In this document: positions 45,258 to 53,936 of the stretch, piece after piece
How positions within the stretch are numbered: the first letter of the stretch is position 1
How the letters are laid out: each line of letters begins with the position of its first letter
Source: WTFY01 sp011523795
GTDB taxonomy: Bacteria; Pseudomonadota; Gammaproteobacteria; UBA4575
Length of the DNA: 64,000 nucleotides
Assembly (NCBI GenBank): GCA_965207475.1
Contig: OZ242278.1
Location: 1,426,001-1,490,000 of the forward strand
Direction of reading: 5' to 3'
Made by a program: the position numbers and the translations under genes
The notes under the pieces: model-generated
Told to the model about the DNA's origin: nothing
What the model saw: only the letters and a program-made list of their open reading frames with translations
Databases searched by the model: none

Positions 45258-45867
45258 CGTCCGTGCGCATCTGCGCTCGCTGTGGGCCGTGATCGCCCTG
45301 CAGATGGGCGTGATCCTGGCCCTGTGGTTCGGCTGGAGCCGGGCGCCCGAACATCTCGTCGTCCATATCCCGCCGGACCTGCGGTCCGGTTCCGTGCAGG
45401 CCGCCAGCACCGTGCATGCGGCCAACGTGTACGCCTTCGCGTTCTACATCTTCCAGCAGCTCAACCGCTGGCCGCAGGATGGCGCCGAGGACTACGGCCG
45501 GGCCATCTTCCGCGTCTCCCCCTATCTCACGCCGCGTTACCGGGCCGACCTGGTTGCGGATATGGAACTCAAGGGCAAGCGCGGGGAACTCGCGTACCGG
45601 GTGCGCGGCGTGCAGGAAGTATCCGGGCGCGGCTTCGAGGAGGCCCGGATCGAGGTGCTCGCCCCCGGCGTCTGGATCGCGCACCTCGATCTCGAACTGT
45701 CCGAGTCGGTAAAGGGCATGACGGTGAAGCACACGGCCATCCGGTACCCGCTGCGCATCGTGCGTCATGCCGTGGACCCGGAAGTCAATCCCTGGGGGCT
45801 GGCCCTGGACGGCTTCGCAGCACAGGGGCCCAGCCGGCTCGACCTGCCCGGGGCCAGGGACGCATGA
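45211..45867 (+). CDS. TIGR03746-family (PFL_4703) conjugative-element protein, VirB8/TraE-like
   Basis: A 218-residue inner-membrane protein with a single N-terminal span (LWAVIALQMGVILALWFG) and a periplasmic domain containing NVYAFAFYIFQQLNRWPQDG and PYLTPRYRADL. It belongs to TIGR03746, the TraE/VirB8-like scaffold of this T4SS class. The ATG at 45211 is used; upstream codons are non-homologous. It overlaps the next gene by 4 nt. Confidence 0.85.
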   Translation: MSEGPAVRRYRHEIDNVRAHLRSLWAVIALQMGVILALWFGWSRAPEHLVVHIPPDLRSGSVQAASTVHAANVYAFAFYIFQQLNRWPQDGAEDYGRAIFRVSPYLTPRYRADLVADMELKGKRGELAYRVRGVQEVSGRGFEEARIEVLAPGVWIAHLDLELSESVKGMTVKHTAIRYPLRIVRHAVDPEVNPWGLALDGFAAQGPSRLDLPGARDA

Positions 45868-46664
45868 GCCCGCTCGCACGGACCGCCCACCCGATACTGT
45901 GTGCACTGGCGCTCGTCGTCGCAGCACCTGCCTGGTGCGAACCGGCACAGGTCCCGGAACGCATCGAGTGGAACCGGGTGCCCATCCGGCTGGCCCTGAC
46001 GACCGGGTCCGAGCGCATCGTGAGGTTTCCGGGTCCGGTCCGGGTGGGTGTGCCGGCGGCCCTGCAGCCGCTCCTGCGCATCCAGAGCCTGGAGGATGCC
46101 GTGTACTTCCTGGCCCGTGCCCCGTTCGAACCCGCCCGCATCGTGGTGCGCAACACCGCCAACGGGCAGGTGTTCCTGCTGGACGTGTCGGCCTTTGATG
46201 GGACCGGCGCCCGCCCGCCGGTCGAGGTGTACGTGAGGCAGGCGGTCCCGGTGGACCCCGGCGAGCCCGTGGCGACCGGGCCGGTCGGGTACGTGGCCCT
46301 GACCTGCTTTGCGGCCCGCCAGCTGTACGCCCCGTTGCGCCTCACACGGGGACGGCCCGGGATGGTGCGCGTGCCGGTTCGCCGCACGCCGGTAGCCCTG
46401 TTGAGGGGCGGGGCCGTGCATGCGGTGCCGCTGGCATCCTGGCGGGCAGGCTCCCTGTTCGTCACGGCCGTGCGGCTTACCAACCGCACCGGTCAGCCCC
46501 GCACCCTGGATCCGCGCGAATTGCGGGGGACGTGGCTCGCGGCCACCTTCCAGCACAACCGCCTGCTGCCGGCAGGCAGCGAGGCCGACACCACGGCCGT
46601 GTACCTGGTGTCAGACCGGGCGTTCGATGCATCGCGCCCGCAGCATGGCCCTCGCGAGCGCTAA
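45864..46664 (+). CDS. TIGR03749-family (PFL_4704) conjugative-element protein, TraK/VirB9-like
   Basis: A 266-residue periplasmic protein: signal peptide ending PAWCEPA, then PERIEWNRVPIRLALTTGSERIVRFPGPVRVGVP, a TraK-type secretin-like N-domain, and the C-terminal TWLAATFQHNRLLPAGSEADTTAVYLV. It would form part of the outer-membrane core complex with the VirB10- and VirB7-like proteins encoded next. It overlaps the next gene by 20 nt. Confidence 0.85.
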   Translation: MSPLARTAHPILCALALVVAAPAWCEPAQVPERIEWNRVPIRLALTTGSERIVRFPGPVRVGVPAALQPLLRIQSLEDAVYFLARAPFEPARIVVRNTANGQVFLLDVSAFDGTGARPPVEVYVRQAVPVDPGEPVATGPVGYVALTCFAARQLYAPLRLTRGRPGMVRVPVRRTPVALLRGGAVHAVPLASWRAGSLFVTAVRLTNRTGQPRTLDPRELRGTWLAATFQHNRLLPAGSEADTTAVYLVSDRAFDASRPQHGPRER

Positions 46665-48012
46665 CCGGCTGCTGCCCTGGCTGGCCGCGATCCTGCTGGC
46701 GCTGCTGGGCCTTGCCGCCTTGCGGGCCTGCTCGGGGGACCCGGCGCGCAACGTGGTCATGGAATCCGTACCCCGGGCCCCGGTGCCGGATGCCGACACG
46801 CCCGCCGACACCATCAAGACCCTGACGGCAAACGTCGCGGCCATGACCGCGGAGGTCGAGGCCCTGCGGCAGGAAGGGGACCGGCTGCGGCAGGAGAACC
46901 GCGACCTCGCACAGGAACGCGGCCGCCTCGAAGAGAACCTGATGCGCAACCTCCGCCGGGAACTGCGCGCCCTCGAACACGAGCAGGAGACACGCAGGCA
47001 GGTGGACTCGGGCGTGCTCGAGACCCTGACGCAGCGTGTCGATGTCCTGGCGCAATCGCTGGCATACCGCCCGGCAGACCATTCCAGCGAGCTGCCGGTC
47101 GGTTCCGGACGGGACCCCGGCGAGGCGTACTGGATGCAGGAGGCGGACACGGTCTGGGTCGACCCGCTGGATGCCGCCCCGGGTGCGCGCGAACCGGTGC
47201 AGGAAAGCCTGCTCTACCCGAACGGCCGTGCGGATGCACCGGGCACGAAGGTCTCAGACATGACGGAACCCCTGAAGCCTGCGTATACCGTCCCGCGAAA
47301 TGCAACGCTGCTCGGCTCGACCACGCTGACGGCGCTGGTCGGGAGAATCCCGGTACGGGGTCAAGTGCGCGATGCGATGCCGTTCAAGGTCATCACCGGC
47401 CACGAGAACCTGGCCGCCAACGGTCTCACCGTGCCCGGCATCCGCGGCATGGTGTGGAGCGGCACGGCCATCGGCGACTGGACGCTGTCGTGCGTCACCG
47501 GCCGGCTCGACTCGGTCACCTTCGTGTTTGACGACGGGACGATCCGCACGATTTCGGGTGATGCACGGGAGGGCGCCTCCGCATCCGGCGAACGCTCGCT
47601 GGGCTGGATTTCGGACAGCCAGGGCATCCCCTGCATCAGCGGGACACGCAAGACCAACGCCCCGGCCTTTCTCGGTCAGCGCATCGGCGTGATGGCGGTG
47701 CAGGCGGCCGCCGAGGCGGCCGCCGCCGCACAGACCACCACGACGGTCCGTGAGACCGGCGCGGGCGCCGACAGCGTGACCGGGGATACCGGGGCCTACG
47801 TGCTCGGGAAGACGGTCTCGGGCGGCACCGAGGAAATCGCCCGGTGGCTGATGGAACGCCAGTCGCAGAGCTTCGATGCCGTGTTCGTGCCGGCCGGCAC
47901 CCGGGTAGCCATTCACGTCGATGCACGACTCGACATCGATCTCGACCCGCAAGGCAGGAGACTGGATTATGCACAAGCGACTGACCCTCATTTTCGTACT
48001 CGTCTTGACTAG
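46645..48012 (+). CDS. TIGR03752-family (PFL_4705) conjugative-element protein, TraB/VirB10-like
   Basis: A 455-residue channel protein spanning the envelope. One N-terminal span (LLPWLAAILLALLGLAAL) is followed by a coiled coil (about residues 55-130) and a beta-rich C-terminal VirB10-like domain (TVPRNATLLGSTTLTALVGRIPVRGQVRDAMPFKVITGHENLAANG). Near the end an amphipathic segment (FDAVFVPAGTRVAIHVD) matches the TraB family. The ATG at 46645 is within the preceding gene. Confidence 0.88.
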   Translation: MALASANRLLPWLAAILLALLGLAALRACSGDPARNVVMESVPRAPVPDADTPADTIKTLTANVAAMTAEVEALRQEGDRLRQENRDLAQERGRLEENLMRNLRRELRALEHEQETRRQVDSGVLETLTQRVDVLAQSLAYRPADHSSELPVGSGRDPGEAYWMQEADTVWVDPLDAAPGAREPVQESLLYPNGRADAPGTKVSDMTEPLKPAYTVPRNATLLGSTTLTALVGRIPVRGQVRDAMPFKVITGHENLAANGLTVPGIRGMVWSGTAIGDWTLSCVTGRLDSVTFVFDDGTIRTISGDAREGASASGERSLGWISDSQGIPCISGTRKTNAPAFLGQRIGVMAVQAAAEAAAAAQTTTTVRETGAGADSVTGDTGAYVLGKTVSGGTEEIARWLMERQSQSFDAVFVPAGTRVAIHVDARLDIDLDPQGRRLDYAQATDPHFRTRLD

Positions 48013-48364
48013 CCTCATGCTGGGCTGTACGGGTACCAAGCAGGCCGTGCTGCCGCAGGACGGCCCCTCGATCCGCACGATTTATGCCCGGCACATGCGC
48101 GATGCGCCGGTACGGGATGCAGCCTGTACGGATCGTGCCGCCGCCCACGGCGACCGGGCACTCCACGGCCATGCCCGCATGGCGTACCACGAGATCGATG
48201 CCGTGTTTCCCAGGCTCGCGAACCCGAGCCTGGTGATGTACGTGTTTCCGCACCTGGCCGGTGAGGCGCGTGTGCCGGTCCCGGGCTATGCCACAAGCTT
48301 TCCCATGTACGAGCGGGTGGAGTATGCGCTGCCTGGTGAAGGCCCGGTGGTGCCATTGCGGTGA
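47969..48364 (+). CDS. TIGR03751-family conjugative-transfer lipoprotein
   Basis: A 131-residue lipoprotein: signal peptide MHKRLTLIFVLVLTSLMLGC with lipobox, then DGPSIRTIYARHMRD and the C-terminal FPHLAGEARVPVPGYATSFPMYERVEYALPGE, which are TIGR03751 signatures. It is a probable VirB7/TraV-like outer-membrane anchor. It overlaps the genes on both sides (44 nt and 4 nt). Confidence 0.88.
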   Translation: MHKRLTLIFVLVLTSLMLGCTGTKQAVLPQDGPSIRTIYARHMRDAPVRDAACTDRAAAHGDRALHGHARMAYHEIDAVFPRLANPSLVMYVFPHLAGEARVPVPGYATSFPMYERVEYALPGEGPVVPLR

Positions 48365-51081
48365 AACTCCCGGGCATCCTGCCGGGCAGGCGGGCGATGC
48401 GCGACGGGCCGGTCCCGCAGGCTGCAGCCCGGAACCTGTACGGGCGGCCGCCTTCGTTCACCGACCTGCTGCCCTGGGCCGAGTACGATGCCGGGACCCG
48501 GACCTTCGTGCTGGAAGACGGCCTCAGTGCCGGTGCGCTGCTCGAGATCCTCCCGGCCGGCACCGAGGCCTGTACACCCCGGCACATGCAGCAGCTGCAC
48601 GATGCCGTTCAGACCGCGCTCACGGATGCCATCCCGGAACAGGCCGAAGTGCCGTGGATCCTGCAGGTCTACGTGCAGGACGAACCGAGCCTGCTGCGGT
48701 TCCGGGCGGAGATTGAAGCGTACGCACAGCCCGGGGTGCTGGACAGCGACTACAGCCGGTACTACCGGGAGGTGTTTTCGCAGCACCTGCAGCGGATCAG
48801 CCGCCCGGGCGGCCTGTTTGAAGACACCGCGGTGACCGGAGGCCGCTGGCGCGGCCAGGTGCGCCGCGTGCGGGCCGTGCTCTACCGCCGTCTCAAATCC
48901 CGGGGCAGGCAGCCTCCTGCCGATGAAGTCGCGGCGGCGGTGAACGACGTGGTGACCAAATGGACCGCCTCGCTGGCCTCGGCCGGCATCCGGGTGCACC
49001 GGGGCGAGGGGCGTGACCTGTACGAGTGGCTGCTCCGATGGTTCAATCCGGGACCCGAAGTCGCGCAGGGCAATCCGGACCGGTTGCTGGAGGTCGCGCC
49101 GTACCCGGGGGACGAGGACCTCCCGTTCGCGCATGACCTGGCCGAGGCGCTGATTTTGGCGATGCCCCGTTCGGACTCCCGGACCGCGACCTGGTGGTTC
49201 GACGGCGTGGCGCATACCGTGGTGACGGTCCAGGGGCTGCGCCGGGCACCCGAAATCGGTCACATGACGGCCGAGCGCCCGGTCGGGGATCACGTCTTCT
49301 CGCTGTTCGACCGCCTGCCGGAGCATACCGTGATGGCCATGACGCTGGTTGTGAAACCGCAGGATTTGATCCGCGATCACATTGCGCGCGTGCGCCGTGC
49401 CGCGGTCGGCGATACGGCCGAGGCAGTCCTGACACGTGAAGATGCCGAGCGTGCCGAACGCGTGATGGCGCAGGGCAACAAGCTCTACCCGGTGAACCTG
49501 GCCTTCTATGTGCGCGGGCACGATGCCAAGGCCCTGCAAGTGCACGTCAACCAGCTGTGTGCGCGGCTGCTGCCGAACGGCCTGCAGCCCATCACCCGGG
49601 AGGGGGACCTGCTGGCCCTCGACAGCTATATCCGCAACCTGCCGATGGCCTTTGACGAGGGACTGGACAAAAGCCGGCGGCGCGCACGGCTGGTGTTTTC
49701 CAGTCATGCCGCCAGCCTGCTGCCGGTGTACGGTCGCGCACGGGGCACGGATCACCCGGGGCTGGTGTTTTTCAACCGCGGCGCAGAACCCCTGGTATTC
49801 GATCCCCTGCACCGCAGCGACCGCAAGAAGAACGCCCACATGCTGATCCTCGGGCCGACCGGTGCGGGCAAGTCGGCCCTGCTCGTCTACCTGCTGCAGC
49901 AGATGGCTGCCGTGTACCGGCCGCGCATGTTCATCATCGAGGCCGGCGGCTCGTTCTCGCTGCTGGCCCGGCATTTCCGGGAACACGGCCTTTCCGTTCA
50001 CGAGGTGAGCCTGCACCCGGACCGTGACGTGAGCCTGCCGCCGTTCGCGGACGCCCTGCAGGGGCTGGACCGGGAACGCCAGGCCAGTGCCGGTGGTGAG
50101 CACGGCCCCTGGACGGACGACGAGGCGGAAGCATCGGACGAATCCGCAGGCCGTGACATCCTGGGCGAGATGGAAATTGCGGCCCGGGTCATGATCACCG
50201 GGGGGGATGCGGCCGAGGATGCGCGCATGAGCCGCGCCGACCGCCTGCTGATCCGCAACGCGATCCTGAAGGCGGCCGAATCCGTGCGGTCCTGCGGGCG
50301 GGACCAGGTCATCACCCGGGACGTGGTCGATGCCCTGCATGCGATCGGTCGGGATCGGGAACTGCCGGAGACCCGGCGCACCCGGGCGGTCGAGATGGGC
50401 GACGGCATGGCGCTGTTCTGCTCGGGCCTGGCCGGGCACTTTTTCAACCGCCCGGGCCAGCCCTGGCCCGGGGCCGATGTCACGATCCTGGAAATGGGCA
50501 TCTTGGCAAGGGAAGGGTACGAGGACCAGCTCACCGTGGCCTACCTTTCCATGATGAGCCACATCAACGACCTGGTGGAGCGCCACCAGAGTGATGAGCG
50601 GCCCACCCTCGTCGTCACCGACGAGGGGCACATCATCACCACCAACCCGCTGCTGGCCCGCTACGTGGTCAAGATCACCAAGATGTGGCGCAAGCTCGGT
50701 GCCTGGTTCTGGATCGCCACCCAGAACCTGGAGGATTTCCCGGATGCCAGCCGCAGGATGCTCAACATGATGGAGTGGTGGCTGTGCCTGGTCATGCCCA
50801 AGGAGGAGGTCGAGCAGATTGCCCGTTTCAGGGAGTTGAACGAGGCCCAGCGCAGCCTGCTGCTGTCGGCCCGCAAGGAGCCCGGGAAGTACGTCGAGGG
50901 CGTCGTGCTCTCCGACAACCTGGAAGCCCTGTTCCGCAACGTGCCGCCGCCGCTGAGCCTGGCGCTGGCCATGACCGAGAAGCACGAGAAGGCCGAGCGC
51001 GCCGCCATCATGCGCGAGCGCGGCTGCAGCGAGCTCGAGGCCGTGTACATCGTCGCGGAGCGGATTGCCCAGGCCAGGTGA
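48361..51081 (+). CDS. traC: conjugative transfer ATPase, TraC/VirB4-like (TIGR03744)
   Basis: A 906-residue cytoplasmic ATPase that energises pilus and channel assembly. A VirB4-like N-terminal domain is followed by Walker A ILGPTGAGKSALL at about residue 498 and Walker B TLVVTDEGHII at about 747. The C-terminal WFWIATQNLEDFPDASRRMLNMMEWWLCL and SARKEPGKYVEG motifs are family-typical. Start GTG, with a GTGA overlap with the lipoprotein gene. Intact and full length. It is the last recognisable transfer gene; the families that normally follow (TIGR03755, TIGR03756, TraG, relaxase) are absent. Confidence 0.93.
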   Translation: MKLPGILPGRRAMRDGPVPQAAARNLYGRPPSFTDLLPWAEYDAGTRTFVLEDGLSAGALLEILPAGTEACTPRHMQQLHDAVQTALTDAIPEQAEVPWILQVYVQDEPSLLRFRAEIEAYAQPGVLDSDYSRYYREVFSQHLQRISRPGGLFEDTAVTGGRWRGQVRRVRAVLYRRLKSRGRQPPADEVAAAVNDVVTKWTASLASAGIRVHRGEGRDLYEWLLRWFNPGPEVAQGNPDRLLEVAPYPGDEDLPFAHDLAEALILAMPRSDSRTATWWFDGVAHTVVTVQGLRRAPEIGHMTAERPVGDHVFSLFDRLPEHTVMAMTLVVKPQDLIRDHIARVRRAAVGDTAEAVLTREDAERAERVMAQGNKLYPVNLAFYVRGHDAKALQVHVNQLCARLLPNGLQPITREGDLLALDSYIRNLPMAFDEGLDKSRRRARLVFSSHAASLLPVYGRARGTDHPGLVFFNRGAEPLVFDPLHRSDRKKNAHMLILGPTGAGKSALLVYLLQQMAAVYRPRMFIIEAGGSFSLLARHFREHGLSVHEVSLHPDRDVSLPPFADALQGLDRERQASAGGEHGPWTDDEAEASDESAGRDILGEMEIAARVMITGGDAAEDARMSRADRLLIRNAILKAAESVRSCGRDQVITRDVVDALHAIGRDRELPETRRTRAVEMGDGMALFCSGLAGHFFNRPGQPWPGADVTILEMGILAREGYEDQLTVAYLSMMSHINDLVERHQSDERPTLVVTDEGHIITTNPLLARYVVKITKMWRKLGAWFWIATQNLEDFPDASRRMLNMMEWWLCLVMPKEEVEQIARFRELNEAQRSLLLSARKEPGKYVEGVVLSDNLEALFRNVPPPLSLALAMTEKHEKAERAAIMRERGCSELEAVYIVAERIAQAR

Positions 51082-51285
51082 TCACCGCAGGCGCCTGGCG
51101 TGAAGGGAGCCTGGTGCATGTTCAAAACTGGCGTGATGGGCAACCGGCAAGCCCGTGACGGTATGCCAGGCCGGATCAATGGTATATTGCTGGTTCCGGG
51201 TGTCGGCCAAGCAGGATTTAGAAAAGTCTAACCCCCGTTGCCATACCCGGGAACAGGTCTGGGCCTTCGGCGGGATTCGTGCGTA

Positions 51286-52629
51286 ATGGAAGAAAACAAG
51301 ACACTCATTGAGAAAGTACTGGATCAGGAACGCTCGGTCGAGTTTCTCAAGGGCCTCTACCGGTGGGTGGATCAGCATGTACTGAATCTCGACAACCTCA
51401 TCCAGGTCGTGGTCATTGCCGCGGGCCTGTTCATCACATTTGTCCTGGCGAGGAAAATCCATGCGAAGCTTGCCGAGCTCAAGCCCTCTGAGCCCATCCG
51501 GATACAATCCTTTTTTGCCAGCCTCCTGTACAGATTTGCTGTCCCGATCCTGCTGCTGGTGTGGCTGGGTGCCTTCAAAGGCCTGTATCTGTACCTTGAA
51601 CAGCCCTGCGCCCTGGTCGAGGCCGCCATCAGCCTCACCCTGGCCTGGGCGGTGATCCGCCTGGGCTCATCGGTCATATCCGACCCGCTCATCAGCAAGA
51701 GTATCGCAACGTTCGTCTGGGGCATGGCTGCCCTGCATGTGTTTGGCCTGCTTGCCCCCCTGATCGGGTTCTTGGATGCGCAGGCGTTTCACGTCGGAGG
51801 ACACGAGCTCAGTGCATTCGATGTGATAGCGTCTGTCATTACCGTCGCGGTCTTCCTGTGGCTGGCCCTGCTGGTCACCCGGGTCATCGAGGCGCGCATC
51901 CTGGCCAGTGCCGGGATCTCGCAAACCACCCAGGTCCTGTTCACGAAAGTCCTCAAGATTGTCATCTTTACCGGGGCCTTCCTGCTGGCACTCGGATCCG
52001 TAGGCATCGATATCACGGCATTTGTCGTCTTTGGCGGGGCCATCGGCGTGGGACTGGGGCTCGGCCTGCAGAAGATTTTTTCAAATCTCGTAGCCGGGTT
52101 CATCCTGTTGACGGACAAATCCATCAAGCCCGGAGACACCATCAATATTGCCGGGCAGTACGGGAAGATTGAAACCCTGGGCGCCCGCTATGTTTCGGTG
52201 ATCACGCGAGACGGGATCGAGCATCTGGTGCCGAACGAGGAACTGATCACCAACCGCGTCGAGAACTGGTCCTACAGCCATGAAAATGTCCGGCTGAAGA
52301 TCCCCCTGGGCGTTCACTATGAGTCCGATGTGCACCAGGCCATCAAGCTGTGCAGGGAGGCGGCCAGCAACGTTAAAAGGGTGCTGGCTCATCCTGCACC
52401 CGTCTGCCTGTTGAAAGGCTTCGGGGACAGTTCCGTGGACCTTGAGATACGCATCTGGATCAAGGACCCGATGAACGGCTGTGCGAATGTAAAGAACGAG
52501 GTGTTGCTGGGAGTGTGGGACCTGTTTCATGCGCATGGCATTCAAATTCCCTATCCGCAAAGAGACCTGCATTTGAAGTCCGTCTCGAAGGGCATCAGTT
52601 TGCCCCCTGACCCGGGTGCCGGGTCTTGA
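51286..52629 (+). CDS. MscS-family mechanosensitive channel
   Basis: A 447-residue inner-membrane channel. Several N-terminal spans precede the MscS core: pore helix TM3 AFVVFGGAIGVGLGLGLQKIFSNLVAGFILL, then KSIKPGDTINIAGQYGKIETLGARYVSVITRDGIEHLVPNEELITNRVENWS, the beta domain. It protects against hypo-osmotic shock or acts as a regulated small-conductance channel. The ATG at 51286 is used. It directly follows the conjugative-element block across a 204-nt gap. Confidence 0.92.
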   Translation: MEENKTLIEKVLDQERSVEFLKGLYRWVDQHVLNLDNLIQVVVIAAGLFITFVLARKIHAKLAELKPSEPIRIQSFFASLLYRFAVPILLLVWLGAFKGLYLYLEQPCALVEAAISLTLAWAVIRLGSSVISDPLISKSIATFVWGMAALHVFGLLAPLIGFLDAQAFHVGGHELSAFDVIASVITVAVFLWLALLVTRVIEARILASAGISQTTQVLFTKVLKIVIFTGAFLLALGSVGIDITAFVVFGGAIGVGLGLGLQKIFSNLVAGFILLTDKSIKPGDTINIAGQYGKIETLGARYVSVITRDGIEHLVPNEELITNRVENWSYSHENVRLKIPLGVHYESDVHQAIKLCREAASNVKRVLAHPAPVCLLKGFGDSSVDLEIRIWIKDPMNGCANVKNEVLLGVWDLFHAHGIQIPYPQRDLHLKSVSKGISLPPDPGAGS

Positions 52630-52850
52630 TTCCCTCGTGTATCGCCTGCCTGTTCAGCAATGGTCGATGATCCGGCGCATGAGTTGGTTTCAGGAGTTCC
52701 AGGGAGGGGAAACGGAAGAAGCTTGAAGCTGCGGTGTTTTAAGCTATGACCAAGCCCTTGGATACTGTTGTCCAAGTCTGGAGCCAGTGTCCGAACCAAA
52801 GAGGAAACGTCCTGAAAAGACCGCCTTGACAAAACGGCAATTGCTTATTG

Positions 52851-52882
52851 CCCATATTGGGCATTATAGTGCCCAATATGGG
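52851..52882 (+). promoter_or_regulatory. inverted-repeat operator at the start of the MNT gene
   Basis: A perfect inverted repeat: arms of 13 nt (cccatattgggca / tgcccaatatggg) around ttatag. It covers the start-codon region of the winged-helix MNT protein. A TTGACA lies at 52826-52831. Autorepression by the encoded HTH is a natural inference. Confidence 0.65.
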
Positions 52883-53543
52883 TATGCTAGCGCCTGCACA
52901 TGTATCGCAATCGAACCGCTCTAAGGCGGCAGTCAAGTCCGTCGGCGGGTCTACCAGTCTTGCGGATGCGCTTTTCACCACTACCCAGCAACGAGTCCTG
53001 GCCCTGTTGTTCGGTCAGCCCCACCGAAGCTTCTTCACCCGTGAATTGATCGCGCTGACAGGGTCCGGCTCAGGGGCCGTGCAGCGCGAACTGCAACGCC
53101 TGGCCTCGAGCAGGCTGGTGAATATCACCTCGATCGGAACGCGAAAGCATTACCAGGCCAACCCCGCCTGTCCCGTGTACCACGAACTGGTTGGTATCAT
53201 GCGCAAGACCGTGGCCCTGATTGAGCCGATCCGCCAGGCACTGGTGCCTTTTGCCGATCGCATTGTGCTCGCCATGCTCTACGGTTCCGTCGTGCAGGGC
53301 ACCGATACGGCAGACAGCGATATCGATCTGCTCGTCGCAGCGGACGACATGATGCTGGAAGATCTCTACACCGTACTGGCTCCTGTGGAATCAAGCCTCG
53401 ATCGAAAGATCTGCCCCATGCTCTACACGGTGTCGGAGTTCAATGCGCGACGATTGGCCAAGAGCCCCTTCCTGATGCGGGTGCTCGCGGGCGAACATCT
53501 TGTGCTCATTGGAGAAGAAGGTGGCGAATTTTCGACTGGATAA
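52878..53543 (+). CDS. winged-helix/minimal nucleotidyltransferase (MNT) antitoxin-like protein
   Basis: A protein of about 221 residues: an N-terminal winged helix (TTQQRVLALLFGQPHRSFFTRELIALTGSGSGAVQRELQRL) fused to a minimal nucleotidyltransferase domain with the catalytic motif MLYGSVVQGTDTADSDIDLLV (GSx10DxD type). Proteins of this type pair with HEPN toxins and neutralise them by adenylylation. The start could be ATG 52878 or 52884; earlier in-frame codons are within the operator. It overlaps, out of frame, a decayed HEPN gene. The catalytic Asp pair is intact. Confidence 0.82.
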   Translation: MGMLAPAHVSQSNRSKAAVKSVGGSTSLADALFTTTQQRVLALLFGQPHRSFFTRELIALTGSGSGAVQRELQRLASSRLVNITSIGTRKHYQANPACPVYHELVGIMRKTVALIEPIRQALVPFADRIVLAMLYGSVVQGTDTADSDIDLLVAADDMMLEDLYTVLAPVESSLDRKICPMLYTVSEFNARRLAKSPFLMRVLAGEHLVLIGEEGGEFSTG

Positions 53544-53652
53544 TCTGGCACGTATCGGTCAACTCAAGTCAGAGCCTGTCGCAGAAGAGGAAATCGAAGG
53601 CCTGTTATTGAGATTGATGTATCCTACAGTCGTGAATTGGGGCTGCCTTTAA
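53521..53652 (+). pseudogene. truncated HEPN-domain toxin gene
   Basis: A 43-codon frame starting GTG and overlapping the MNT gene by 23 nt. Its first 30 codons (ANFRLDNLARIGQLKSEPVA) match the start of HEPN proteins paired with MNT genes. After about 32 codons homology stops and a TAA follows, so at least two thirds of the domain, including the catalytic RxxxxH, is missing. Confidence 0.65.
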
Positions 53653-53716
53653 CTTGGCTTGTTCTATAGATTGATTCTGTCGGCCATGTTTTTCTTGATC
53701 ATGGCTTGTCTATTTA

Positions 53717-53911
53717 TCAATGGCTGGCCGACTCCATCATAAACAATGTCACGCCCAGAATGATCACGAACGCAGTAACGGCCAGGATGATAGACAAAAT
53801 CGACCCGAAGGGGAGGGCTTCGATCATCGCGTTATAGCGATCCGACAGGTAGAGCACCCATCCGGGAGGTGGCTTCTTTTCCTTTCTTTTGCGTGGGACA
53901 GCGTGTTGCAT
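53717..53911 (-). CDS. small single-span membrane protein
   Basis: A 64-residue protein starting MQHAVPRKRKEKKPPPG with a basic N-terminus and one C-terminal hydrophobic helix (FGSILSIILAVTAFVIILGVTLF). A positive-inside topology would place the N-terminus in the cytoplasm. It lies 25 nt downstream of the lipoprotein gene, in the same direction. No family recognised; the weak ribosome-binding site makes expression uncertain. Confidence 0.45.
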   Translation of the reverse strand: MQHAVPRKRKEKKPPPGWVLYLSDRYNAMIEALPFGSILSIILAVTAFVIILGVTLFMMESASH

Positions 53912-53936
53912 AAATCGGATACAACGATGCTTTTCA

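Noticed and set aside
48286..50985. Long open frame antisense to the VirB4-like ATPase gene, and similar long antisense frames elsewhere in the conjugative blocks
   Set aside because: High-GC coding sequence produces long antisense frames; they have no recognisable domains, while the sense frames are full-length conserved proteins.
14567..51285. Direct repeats marking attL/attR of the conjugative element
   Set aside because: No convincing direct repeat was found at the edges of any block and no tRNA gene is in the window.
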